A stretch of DNA of 19,936 nucleotides. Source: DATGLW01 sp035293965. Its GTDB lineage: Bacteria; Actinomycetota; Acidimicrobiia; Acidimicrobiales; RAAP-2. The notes below the pieces were generated by a model. It was not told where the DNA came from. It saw only the letters and a program-made list of their open reading frames with translations, and searched no databases. This document shows, one piece after another, positions 8,676 through 14,347 of the stretch. The stretch is taken from the NCBI GenBank assembly GCA_035293965.1, contig DATGLW010000091.1:1-19936 (forward strand), given 5' to 3'. Both the position numbers and the translations under genes were made by a program. Numbering within the stretch: the stretch's first letter is position 1; the number at the start of each line of letters is the position of its first letter.

Positions 8676-10010
8676 TCAGGCATCGAGCCGGAGGAGGTCG
8701 TCGAGAGTCTCACCCCGGACGACGACCCGGGCCCGCCCATCAGCCACGAACACGACCGGCGGTCGCGGCACCTTGTTGTAATTGGAGGCCATGGAGTAGC
8801 CGTACGCGCCGGTGACCGGCGTGGCGAGGACGTCACCGACCGCGAGGTCCTCGGGCACCCAGGCCTCCGCGACGAGCACGTCGCCGGTTTCACAATGCTT
8901 GCCGACCACGCGGACGGCCCTCGGCCTCGGTGCGTCGGCACGCCGGGGGAGGAACGCCTCGTAGCCGCTGCCGTAGAGGACCGGCCGGGGGTTGTCGCTC
9001 ATCCCGCCGTCGACGGCCACGTAGGTGCGGATCCCGGGGAGCTCCTTCACCGTCCCGACGCGGTACAAGGTGATCGCCGCCGTGGCCACGATCGAGCGGC
9101 CCGGCTCGGCGGTGATCCGGACGTGCGGGCCGATCCCCGCCCGCGAGCAAGCTGTGCGCGTCGACCGGGCCCACTCGGCCTGGGTCGGGGCCGTCTCGTC
9201 GTTGAGGTAGGGCACACCGAGCCCCCCGCCCACACACAGCTCGGGAAGGTCGAGGGGCGCGAAGAATTCGGCCAGGACCTCGGCGGCCTGCTCGAAGGGG
9301 CGCACGTCGAACACCTGGCTCCCGATATGGGCATGCACCCCGACCAGCTCGACCCCCGCAAGGCGGCGCAGCGCGGCGACGCCGCGGGCGGCGGCCCCCG
9401 AGGCCACCGAGAAGCCGAACTTGGTGTCCTCCTGGCCCGTGCGCACGAACTCGTGCGTGTGGACCTCGACCCCGGGCGTCACGCGGATGAGCACCGGCAC
9501 AGGCGAGCGCTGTCGCCTCGAGGCCGTCACGTCGGCGAGGCGCTCGATCTCGTCGAAGGAGTCGACCACCACACGCCCAACGCCAGCCCGGAGGGCGGTG
9601 CCGAGCTCGTCGCTCGACTTGTTGTTGCCGTGGAGCACGAGGCGGCTGGCCGGCACGCCGGCAGCCAGCGCCACGTGCAGCTCCCCCCCGGTCGACACGT
9701 CGAGGCACATGCCCTCCTCGTGGGCGAGCGCGGCCATGGCCTTGCACAGGAAGGCCTTGGTGGCGTACGCGACGCCGTCGCCCCACGCAGCGACCGCCTC
9801 CGAGCAGGCGTTGCGGAGATGGGCCTCGTCGTAGACGAACAGCGGCGTGCCGAGCTCGTCGGCCAGGTCGACCACGTCGACACCTCCCACCGACAGGCGC
9901 CCGTCGGGTGCCACGGCAGCCGTGAGCGGCAACAGCTGCCGCTCGAGGGGCGCCCCCCGCCCGGCGGGCGCCTCGGGCAGCGGCGCGAGGCGAGAGCGGC
10001 TGCGGCGCAC
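8676..10010 (-). CDS. lysA: Diaminopimelate decarboxylase
   Basis: LysA decarboxylates meso-diaminopimelate to lysine, the last lysine step. The 444-residue protein is a fold type III PLP enzyme: Lys85 in VAYATKAFLCKAM is the Schiff-base lysine, HIGSQ is at about 228-232, the phosphate-binding GGGLGVPY at 261-268, EPGRSIV at 302-308, and the substrate/active-site segment GKHCETGDVL carries Cys373, followed by GAYGYSMASNYN. The GTG at 10010 has no Shine-Dalgarno but lies 7 nt behind TATTCT, which supports a leaderless start there; the first 25 or so residues (MRRSRSRLAPLPEAP) are not conserved. The gene precedes hom as in mycobacteria, separated by 213 bp. Confidence 0.95.
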   Translation of the reverse strand: MRRSRSRLAPLPEAPAGRGAPLERQLLPLTAAVAPDGRLSVGGVDVVDLADELGTPLFVYDEAHLRNACSEAVAAWGDGVAYATKAFLCKAMAALAHEEGMCLDVSTGGELHVALAAGVPASRLVLHGNNKSSDELGTALRAGVGRVVVDSFDEIERLADVTASRRQRSPVPVLIRVTPGVEVHTHEFVRTGQEDTKFGFSVASGAAARGVAALRRLAGVELVGVHAHIGSQVFDVRPFEQAAEVLAEFFAPLDLPELCVGGGLGVPYLNDETAPTQAEWARSTRTACSRAGIGPHVRITAEPGRSIVATAAITLYRVGTVKELPGIRTYVAVDGGMSDNPRPVLYGSGYEAFLPRRADAPRPRAVRVVGKHCETGDVLVAEAWVPEDLAVGDVLATPVTGAYGYSMASNYNKVPRPPVVFVADGRARVVVRGETLDDLLRLDA

Positions 10011-10017
10011 AGAGGGG

Positions 10018-10023
10018 AGAATA
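10018..10023 (-). promoter_or_regulatory. Putative -10 element for leaderless lysA transcript
   Basis: TATTCT on the minus strand, 7 nt before the lysA GTG, matches TANNNT. No good -35 is seen. The lack of a Shine-Dalgarno agrees with a leaderless mRNA. Confidence 0.5.
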
Positions 10024-10040
10024 CGGCACGCCGGCGGCGG

Positions 10041-10072
10041 GCCCGGCGGGCGCCGGGCACGCCCGGCGGGCG
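10041..10072. repeat. GC palindrome and short tandem repeat between lysA and tRNA-Arg
   Basis: GCCCGGCGGGCG occurs at 10041-10052 and again at 10061-10072. The stretch 10041-10058 also reads GCCCGGCG-GG-CGCCGGGC, an 8-bp inverted repeat. It lies between the divergent lysA and tRNA promoters. Confidence 0.6.
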
Positions 10073-10074
10073 GC

Positions 10075-10080
10075 TACGAT
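10075..10080 (+). promoter_or_regulatory. Putative -10 element for tRNA-Arg
   Basis: TACGAT matches TANNNT and lies 16 nt before the mature 5' end of the tRNA, which leaves a short 5' trailer for RNase P. The region at -35 is GC-rich with no clear match. Confidence 0.45.
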
Positions 10081-10096
10081 CGGTCCCTCCGCACTG

Positions 10097-10168
10097 GCCC
10101 CAGTAGCTCAGCGGATAGAGCACCGGCCTCCGGAGCCGGGTGCGCAGGTTCGAGTCCTGCCTGGGGCG
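10097..10168 (+). tRNA. tRNA-Arg (anticodon CCG)
   Basis: A complete cloverleaf can be folded by eye. The acceptor stem pairs GCCCCAG (10097-10103) with CTGGGGC (10161-10167). The D stem pairs GCTC with GAGC around an AGCGGATA loop. The anticodon stem CCGGC/GCCGG holds the loop CTCCGGA, giving anticodon CCG at 10130-10132, which reads CGG (Arg). The T arm is GCAGG-TTCGAGT-CCTGC. The discriminator base is G and CCA is not encoded. The 72-nt length fits a 4-nt variable loop. It reads opposite to lysA. No duplicate of its 3' end was noticed further right, so no attachment site is claimed. Confidence 0.97.
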
Positions 10169-10298
10169 CCGGGCCGATGCCGGCGCCGGTGCCGTCGTGC
10201 CCGTGCTGAGCCGAACCGCCGGGCCGTGCCGCCCAGCGACGCGGCCTGCTACCGGCCCTGCTCCCCGTTTCCCTCCGGCACCGACCGTGAGCGAGCGG

Positions 10299-10712
10299 TC
10301 ATCGAGCCCGTCTGGACCGTGCCGCCGGGCTTGCGGCGGGCCCCCGAGTCGCCAGCAGGTCGGCGAGGAAGGCATCCGCCAGGCGGTAGCGCACGACCCT
10401 CCCCTCGCGCTCGGCGGTCACCGCCTGGCTGGCACGCAGGTGGCGCAGAGTCTGCGACACGGTGGCGTCCGCGAGGCCCGTCGCTGCGGCCAGGTCCGAC
10501 ACGCTGATCGGGCCCGCCGCGCCAATGCAGGTGAGCAGCGTGAGCCGCGTGGGGTCGCCGAGCAACGCGAACCGCCGGGCCCGGTCTTTGACCGCCTCGG
10601 GATGGTCGAGGGCAGCGATCGCCTCGCAGACCCGTTCGCCGTCGATGACGCGCCAGCCGGCTCGTGCTGTGGGGAGCAGGTGCACGGGCCGAGTCTCCCA
10701 CACCACAGCCAT
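10299..10712 (-). CDS. ArsR/SmtB-family transcriptional repressor, probable metal sensor
   Basis: The 137-residue protein has a winged helix: RARRFALLGDPTRLTLLTCI, then the helix-turn-helix ISVSDLAAATGLADATVSQTLRHLRASQAV and the wing EREGRVVRYRLAD. This is the ArsR/SmtB pattern. It is divergent from a nickel/cobalt transporter, as expected for a metal-responsive repressor of that gene. The classic sensor residues are not obvious: the helix after the wing reads LADAFLADLL, without the DxH of alpha-5 sensors, and there is no CxC in the recognition helix region. His11, Cys29 and Cys62 are candidates for another site. The start is the ATG at 10712. The palindrome at 10720-10737 lies 8 bp upstream. 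The metal sensed is unknown. Confidence 0.87.
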   Translation of the reverse strand: MAVVWETRPVHLLPTARAGWRVIDGERVCEAIAALDHPEAVKDRARRFALLGDPTRLTLLTCIGAAGPISVSDLAAATGLADATVSQTLRHLRASQAVTAEREGRVVRYRLADAFLADLLATRGPAASPAARSRRAR

Positions 10713-10719
10713 GTCCCCA

Positions 10720-10737
10720 TCTGATCATCCCATCAGA
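10720..10737. promoter_or_regulatory. Candidate ArsR operator palindrome
   Basis: TCTGAT-CATCCC-ATCAGA is a perfect 6-6-6 inverted repeat placed just upstream of the repressor start and just before the presumed -35 (10739) of the divergent transporter. It is AT-richer than its surroundings. The position would let a dimer block both promoters. Confidence 0.5.
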
Positions 10738-10738
10738 C

Positions 10739-10768
10739 TTGACCGGTCGCCCCACCATCCCCTACGGT
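10739..10768 (+). promoter_or_regulatory. Putative promoter for riboswitch-NiCoT transcript
   Basis: TTGACC (10739-10744), an 18-bp spacer and TACGGT (10763-10768) fit a housekeeping promoter. The implied start near 10775 falls at the first riboswitch helix, slightly inside its 5' arm, so either the exact start or the helix boundary may be off by a few bases. Confidence 0.45.
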
Positions 10769-10905
10769 CCCTGCCGCCCCGGTCCACGCCGTCCGGGGCG
10801 GCAGGGAGCCCAGCGAAGTCCGGTGCGATCCCGGCACTGTCCCGCAACGGTGGTCCCCCTCGGGGGCAAGTCCGGTCGCCTGGGTTGCCTGCCTGCCGAC
10901 ACCAG
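10766..10905 (+). ncRNA. Cobalamin riboswitch
   Basis: The conserved core is visible: AGGGAGCCCAGCG, then CCGGTGCGATCCCGGCACTG, TCCCGCAACGGTG, a CCCCCTCGGGGG hairpin, CAAGTCCGG, and the distal TTGCCTGCCTGCC. These correspond to the B12-box elements of the known family (AGGGA..GGTGnnAnnCC..C.GTCCCGCAACGGTG..AAGTCnG..CCTGCC). A long GC helix, CTGCCGCCCCGG with CCGGGGCGGCAG, precedes the core. It lies upstream of a nickel/cobalt transporter, and cobalt is the metal of B12, so the logic is repression of cobalt uptake when B12 is sufficient. The boundaries are approximate. Confidence 0.92.
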
Positions 10906-10962
10906 TCCTCGGAGGAAGGGCGGTTCGTGCGAGGCCGGCAACGGTGCTCGCAAGGGCTCTCT

Positions 10963-10988
10963 TCATCCTCACCGACCAAGGAGGATGA
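10963..10988 (+). promoter_or_regulatory. Hairpin sequestering the NiCoT ribosome binding site
   Basis: TCATCCTC (10963-10970) pairs perfectly with GAGGATGA (10981-10988) across a 10-nt loop. The 3' arm contains the GAGG of the AAGGAGG Shine-Dalgarno (10978-10984), 8 nt before the ATG at 10993. This is the expected expression platform of a translational riboswitch; the competing anti-sequester pairing was not worked out. Confidence 0.65.
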
Positions 10989-10992
10989 GCTC

Positions 10993-12186
10993 ATGCGTCG
11001 TCGCCGGAGCGAAGCTGTGGTTGCCCGGCTTCCGGGCCTGGGCAGGACCCTCGAGGCCGGTGAGCGGGGTCGGCTCGCGGCCATGTTCGCGGTCGTCGTG
11101 GGCGTCAACGTGGCAGGTTGGCTCGTCTACCTCCTCGGCGTCATGCCGCACCACTTCGACTACAGGGGCGTCGGCGGCAGCCGGGGCCTCGGCGTCGGAC
11201 TGGGGGTGGCCCTCACCGCCTGGTTCCTCGGGTTCCGCCACGGCTTCGACGCCGACCACATCTCGGCCATCGACAACACCACCCGCAAGCTCATGGCCGA
11301 CGGCCAGCGCCCCCTCGGCACGGGGTTCTTCTTCTCGCTCGGCCACTCGACCGTCGTCGTGGCGGTCGGCGTGGGCATCACCTTGGCCGCCAAGGCCGTC
11401 TTCGGGGCCGTCGTCAACCCGAGCTCCGCCTACGAGACGGCTGGAGGCGCCGTCGGCACCATCCTCTCCGCCTCGTTCCTCTACCTGATCGCCGCGCTCA
11501 ACCTGGTCGTGCTGACCGGCATCTACAGGGTCTTCCAGGAGATGCGCCGCGGCGCCTACGACGAGGCCCAGCTCGAGGCCCACCTCCAGTCCCGCGGCCT
11601 GATGTACCGGTTCTTCGGGCGGTTCATGCGGTCGATCAACCACTCCTGGCAGCTGTACTTCGTCGGTCTCGTGTTCGGGATCGGCTTCGACACCGCCACC
11701 GAGGTCGTCCTCCTCGCCGCCACCGCCTATGCGGCCATCCAGGGGCTCCCCCCCTACGCCGTGCTGGCGCTGCCAGCCCTCTTCTGCGGCGGCCTGATGC
11801 TCGTCGACACCTTCGACGGCTGCTTCATGAACGTCGCCTACGGGTGGGCCTTCGCCCGGCCCATCCGCAAGGTGTACTACAACCTCGTCGTCACCAGCCT
11901 GTCCATCGGTGCCGCGTTCGTCGTCGGCACCATCGAGATGCTCGGTGTCGTGACCACCGAAGCACACCTGCACGGCGCGTTCTGGGACACCATGGCCAAC
12001 TTCAACGTCAACCTCACCGGGTTCTGCATCGCCGGCCTGTTCGTCGTCGTGTGGGCGGCCGCGCTCGCCTACTGGCGATGGGGCAACGTCGAGGCCCGCT
12101 GGACGGCCAGGGTTCCCTCCACGACGGAGCGCCCAGCTGGTGCTGTGCGCGTGCCCGGCCCAGAGGAGGGGGCCCTCCATGCCTGA
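10993..12186 (+). CDS. Nickel/cobalt transporter, NiCoT (HoxN/NixA) family
   Basis: A 397-residue inner-membrane permease for Ni2+ or Co2+ uptake. The NiCoT signature RHGFDADHISAIDNTTRK is at residues 82-99 (the H-x4-DH metal motif region), FFSLGHSTVVV at 113-123, GIGFDTATE at 229-237, and ALFCGGLMLVDTFDGCFM at 262-279. Hydrophobic segments suggest about eight membrane helices, beginning near residue 30. The ATG at 10993 follows an ideal AAGGAGG. The upstream cobalamin riboswitch suggests cobalt for B12 synthesis as the physiological role (inference); the divergent ArsR gene suggests metal control as well. The C-terminal 25 residues are a polar tail. Substrate preference cannot be read from sequence. 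Confidence 0.95.
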   Translation: MRRRRSEAVVARLPGLGRTLEAGERGRLAAMFAVVVGVNVAGWLVYLLGVMPHHFDYRGVGGSRGLGVGLGVALTAWFLGFRHGFDADHISAIDNTTRKLMADGQRPLGTGFFFSLGHSTVVVAVGVGITLAAKAVFGAVVNPSSAYETAGGAVGTILSASFLYLIAALNLVVLTGIYRVFQEMRRGAYDEAQLEAHLQSRGLMYRFFGRFMRSINHSWQLYFVGLVFGIGFDTATEVVLLAATAYAAIQGLPPYAVLALPALFCGGLMLVDTFDGCFMNVAYGWAFARPIRKVYYNLVVTSLSIGAAFVVGTIEMLGVVTTEAHLHGAFWDTMANFNVNLTGFCIAGLFVVVWAAALAYWRWGNVEARWTARVPSTTERPAGAVRVPGPEEGALHA

Positions 12187-12203
12187 GCTGCCCGAGCCCC
12201 CCA

Positions 12204-12287
12204 GGTCGCCAGGGCCTCCGGGTCGCCGGAGCCTCCGGGTCGCCAGGGCCTCCGGGCTGCCGGAACTCCGGGCCGCCAGGGCCTCCG
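12204..12287. repeat. 17-bp tandem repeat, five copies
   Basis: The unit GGTCGCCAGGGCCTCCG occurs at 12204-12220, 12221-12237 (two changes), 12238-12254, 12255-12270 (diverged, 1 bp shorter) and 12271-12287. The 17-bp period is not a multiple of three, so it is not protein repeat. It fills the gap of 193 bp between the transporter and the next gene; nothing else is seen there except the -10 element near 12368. Confidence 0.9.
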
Positions 12288-12367
12288 GGGCCTGAGCCCC
12301 CCGGGTCAACGGGGCCTGGGTCAGTCCTGGGTCAGCGCCCCCAGAAAATCGTGTCGGGCTTTCCCCC

Positions 12368-12373
12368 TAGGCT
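12368..12373 (+). promoter_or_regulatory. Putative -10 element for the leaderless PPOX-like gene
   Basis: TAGGCT matches TANNNT and is 6 nt before the ATG at 12380. The gene lacks a Shine-Dalgarno. No -35 match is evident. Confidence 0.45.
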
Positions 12374-12379
12374 CGGGCC

Positions 12380-12796
12380 ATGAGCATCCCCATCGAACTC
12401 GCCACCCTCGCCGAGCGCATCGAAGAGTTCGGTGCGGTCGCCTACCTGGTCACGGTCGGCGCCGAGGGGGAGCCGCACATCGTGTCGGTGCAGGTCCGCT
12501 GGGAAGGTGCGGCCCTCGTAGTTGGGGCCGGGCGCCGCACGTCGGCCAACGTGGAGCGGGCCCCGCGAGTGACCCTGCTGTGGCCGGCACGCCCGGGCGG
12601 AGGCTACAGCCTCATCCTCGACGGCCGAGCGGCTCCGGGCCCGTCGGCGCCGGGCGCGACGCCGGGCCCGTCGGCGCCGGGCGCGACGTCAGGGGGACCG
12701 ACGCTCGCCATCGAGCCGAGCGCGGCCGTGCTGCACCGCACGCCCGAGGGCGACCCGAGCGCGCCGTCGTGCATCACCGTCCTGGCCGCGAGGTGA
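12380..12796 (+). CDS. Pyridoxamine 5'-phosphate oxidase-like flavin/F420 split-barrel protein
   Basis: The 138-residue protein resembles the small PPOX-like family: AYLVTVGAEGEPHIVSVQVRWEG gives the first strands, ALVVGAGRRTSANVERAPRVTLLWP the central part that in relatives binds the cofactor phosphate, then YSLILDGRA and a C-terminal strand. Members bind FMN, F420 or haem; the cofactor and substrate here are unknown. Between the last two strands is an in-frame exact 27-bp duplication, PGPSAPGAT twice, probably a flexible surface loop. The ATG at 12380 appears to be leaderless. It converges on the MoaD-like gene, whose stop is only 4 bp away, so the two transcripts must end within or across each other. 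Confidence 0.72.
   Translation: MSIPIELATLAERIEEFGAVAYLVTVGAEGEPHIVSVQVRWEGAALVVGAGRRTSANVERAPRVTLLWPARPGGGYSLILDGRAAPGPSAPGATPGPSAPGATSGGPTLAIEPSAAVLHRTPEGDPSAPSCITVLAAR
12635..12688. repeat. Exact 27-bp in-frame tandem duplication in the PPOX-like gene
   Basis: Units at 12635-12661 and 12662-12688 are identical. Each encodes PGPSAPGAT, so the reading frame is kept. Perfect identity suggests a recent event or ongoing copy-number variation. Confidence 0.95.
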
Positions 12797-12800
12797 CCGC

Positions 12801-13097
12801 TCAGCCACCCGCCATGGCTCCGACGACGACGAAGGGCTCCTTGCCGGTGCGCACCTCGTCGGGGAGCGGCGCGTCGCTCGGCTCGTGCGACAGGTCCTCC
12901 TCGCAGGCGAAGAAGCGCACGAACGCACGGCGCCGCTGGGTCGCTGCGTCGCGGATGGTGCCGCGGAGCACTGGGTAGCGACGTTCGAGGGCGTCGAGAA
13001 CGGCCTGCTGGGTCGCGGGGCCCTCCACGTCGACCACGACCTCGCCGGCCACGTTCGCGAGGGTTCGCAGGTGCGCGGGCAGGACGACCCGGATCAC
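12801..13097 (-). CDS. MoaD/ThiS-family ubiquitin-like sulfur carrier
   Basis: The 98-residue protein has a beta-grasp pattern: IRVVLPAHLRTLANV, a second strand EVVVDVEG, the helix ATQQAVLDALERRYPVL, and a C-terminus ending VVVGAMAGG. The terminal Gly-Gly is the feature by which MoaD and ThiS are adenylated and thiocarboxylated. The GTG at 13097 overlaps the stop of the propeller gene by 4 bp (GTGA), so the two are made together. A longer insert (RRRAFVRFFACEEDLSHEPSD) with a Cys separates it from ordinary MoaD. No molybdenum cofactor or thiamine genes are nearby, so the usual roles are not supported by context. The partner E1-like enzyme is not in the window. Confidence 0.85.
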   Translation of the reverse strand: MIRVVLPAHLRTLANVAGEVVVDVEGPATQQAVLDALERRYPVLRGTIRDAATQRRRAFVRFFACEEDLSHEPSDAPLPDEVRTGKEPFVVVGAMAGG

Positions 13098-14209
13098 GGC
13101 AGCGTCTGGACCTCCACCGACAGCACGGCGGGCAGGTCGTGGACGAGCGGCTCCCACCGGTCCCCCCCGTCCGCCGACGCGTACACCTGGCCGCCGGTCG
13201 TGCCGAAGTAGACGCCGCACGGGTCCAGCGAGTCGACCGACATGGCGTCACGCAGCACGTTCACGTAGCAGTGCCGCTGCGGCAGGCCCTCGGTGAGGGG
13301 CTCCCAGTCGTGGCCCCCGGTGCGGCTCCGGTACACGCGCAGGCGGCCGTCGGGGGGGAAGTGCTCGGCATCGCTCGTGATGGGCACCACGTAGACGGTG
13401 TCGGGCTCGTGCGCGTGGACGTCGATGGCGAACCCGAAGTCCGTCGGCAGGTTCCCGCTGATCTCGTGCCACGTGCCACCACCGTCGTCGCTGCGCATGA
13501 CGTCCCAGTGCTTCTGCATGAAGAGCACATCGGGACGCGAGGGGTGCATGGCGATGCGGTGCACGCAGTGACCGACCTCGGCGTCGGGATCGGGGATGCC
13601 CTCCGAGCGCAGCCCGCGGTTGACCGGCTGCCACGTCGTGCCGGCGTCGTCGGTGCGGAAGACTCCGGCAGCCGAGATGGCGACGTACATCCGCTCGGGC
13701 CGGGTGGGGTCCAGCACGATGGTGTGGAGGCACATCCCTCCCGCCCCCGGTTGCCACGACGGGCCCGAGCCGTGCCCGCGCAGGCCGGCGAGCTCGCGCC
13801 AGGTCACCCCGCCGTCGACCGACTGGAACAGCGCCGCGTCCTCGACGCCCGCGTAGAGGGTGTCGGGGTCCGTCAGCGACGGCTCGAGATGCCAGACCCG
13901 GGCGAACTCCCAGGGGTGCGGCGTGCCGTCGTACCACTGGTGCGTGCCCGGCACGCCCTCGTACCGGAAGTCGTTGCCCACCGGCTCCCAGGTCGCCCCG
14001 CCGTCGTCGGAACGCTGCACGAGCTGCCCGAACCATCCGGTGGACTGCGACGCGAAGAGGCGATCGGGGTCGGCGGGCGAGCCCTTGAGGTGGTAGATCT
14101 CCCAGCCGCCGAACAGGGGCCCGGCCACCTCCCAGCTGCGTCGGCCCCCGTCCGAGGTGAGGATGAAGGCACCCTTGCGCGTGCCCACGAGCACCCGTAC
14201 CCGGCTCAT
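13094..14209 (-). CDS. Asp-box (BNR-like) beta-propeller protein
   Basis: The 371-residue protein carries at least six Asp-box-like turns of the SxDxGxTW kind: SDDGGATWE (67), SVDGGVTWR (130), TDDAGTTWQ (186), SDDGGGTWH (240), SRTGGHDWE (295) and SADGGDRWE (345), spaced as in a propeller. Such proteins are often labelled exo-alpha-sialidase, but no sialidase Arg triad or FRIP motif is recognisable, so I would not call it an enzyme. There is no signal peptide (MSRVRVLVGTRKGAF), implying a cytoplasmic protein. Cys160, His162, Cys215, His217, Cys314 and Cys331 could form metal or redox sites. Its stop overlaps the MoaD-like start and its ATG overlaps the stop of a tiny upstream ORF. Confidence 0.85.
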   Translation of the reverse strand: MSRVRVLVGTRKGAFILTSDGGRRSWEVAGPLFGGWEIYHLKGSPADPDRLFASQSTGWFGQLVQRSDDGGATWEPVGNDFRYEGVPGTHQWYDGTPHPWEFARVWHLEPSLTDPDTLYAGVEDAALFQSVDGGVTWRELAGLRGHGSGPSWQPGAGGMCLHTIVLDPTRPERMYVAISAAGVFRTDDAGTTWQPVNRGLRSEGIPDPDAEVGHCVHRIAMHPSRPDVLFMQKHWDVMRSDDGGGTWHEISGNLPTDFGFAIDVHAHEPDTVYVVPITSDAEHFPPDGRLRVYRSRTGGHDWEPLTEGLPQRHCYVNVLRDAMSVDSLDPCGVYFGTTGGQVYASADGGDRWEPLVHDLPAVLSVEVQTLP

Positions 14210-14241
14210 CGAGACGCCTCGCTCATGGAGATCCTCGTCAT
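14206..14241 (-). CDS. Candidate 11-residue leader ORF coupled to the propeller gene
   Basis: From the ATG at 14241 it encodes MTRISMSEASR. A very strong GGAGGAGGGGAGG tract ends 8 nt upstream, the best ribosome binding site in this cluster, and the stop overlaps the propeller ATG by 4 bp (ATGA). An ATG at 14247 (MSMTRIS..) is too close to the purine tract to be preferred. It may be a coupling leader only, with no stable peptide. The alternative is that the purine tract serves the propeller start from about 40 nt away, which is too far for direct use. Confidence 0.45.
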   Translation of the reverse strand: MTRISMSEASR

Positions 14242-14333
14242 CGACATGTCCTCCCCTCCTCCGAGATGCACGTGTTCCGGCTCGCCTGCACCACTCCCTC
14301 GGGGCCTCGGCGGCGGCTGCAGCAGAGCACCAT
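14238..14333 (-). CDS. Candidate 31-residue Cys-containing small ORF
   Basis: The ATG at 14333, 14 nt after the cyclase stop, opens a 31-codon frame beginning MVLCCSRRRGPEGVV and ending CISEEGRTCR. Its stop overlaps the ATG at 14241 by 4 bp, so it could be the first member of a chain of coupled ORFs. It has four cysteines, including a tandem pair at residues 4-5. The ribosome binding site is weak (TTGGGG). It could equally be chance, since open frames are common at this GC content. Confidence 0.25.
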   Translation of the reverse strand: MVLCCSRRRGPEGVVQASRNTCISEEGRTCR

Positions 14334-14347
14334 GCCCCAAGCCGGCC

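Noticed and set aside
10144..10168. tRNA-Arg 3' end as a phage or element attachment site
   Set aside because: No second copy of the 3' end was noticed to the right and no integrase is present. The tRNA edge of the accessory block is suggestive only.
10299..10712. Naming the ArsR-type repressor NmtR or KmtR
   Set aside because: Those nickel/cobalt sensors carry identifiable His/Asp residues in the last helix. Here that helix reads LADAFLADLL, so only the family is supported.
12801..13097. Calling the Gly-Gly protein MoaD or ThiS itself
   Set aside because: No molybdopterin or thiamine genes are nearby and it has an extra Cys-containing segment, so only the fold family is claimed.
13094..14209. 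Calling the propeller a sialidase
   Set aside because: It has Asp-boxes but no FRIP motif, no recognisable Arg triad and no signal peptide. Asp-boxes occur in many non-sialidase propellers.
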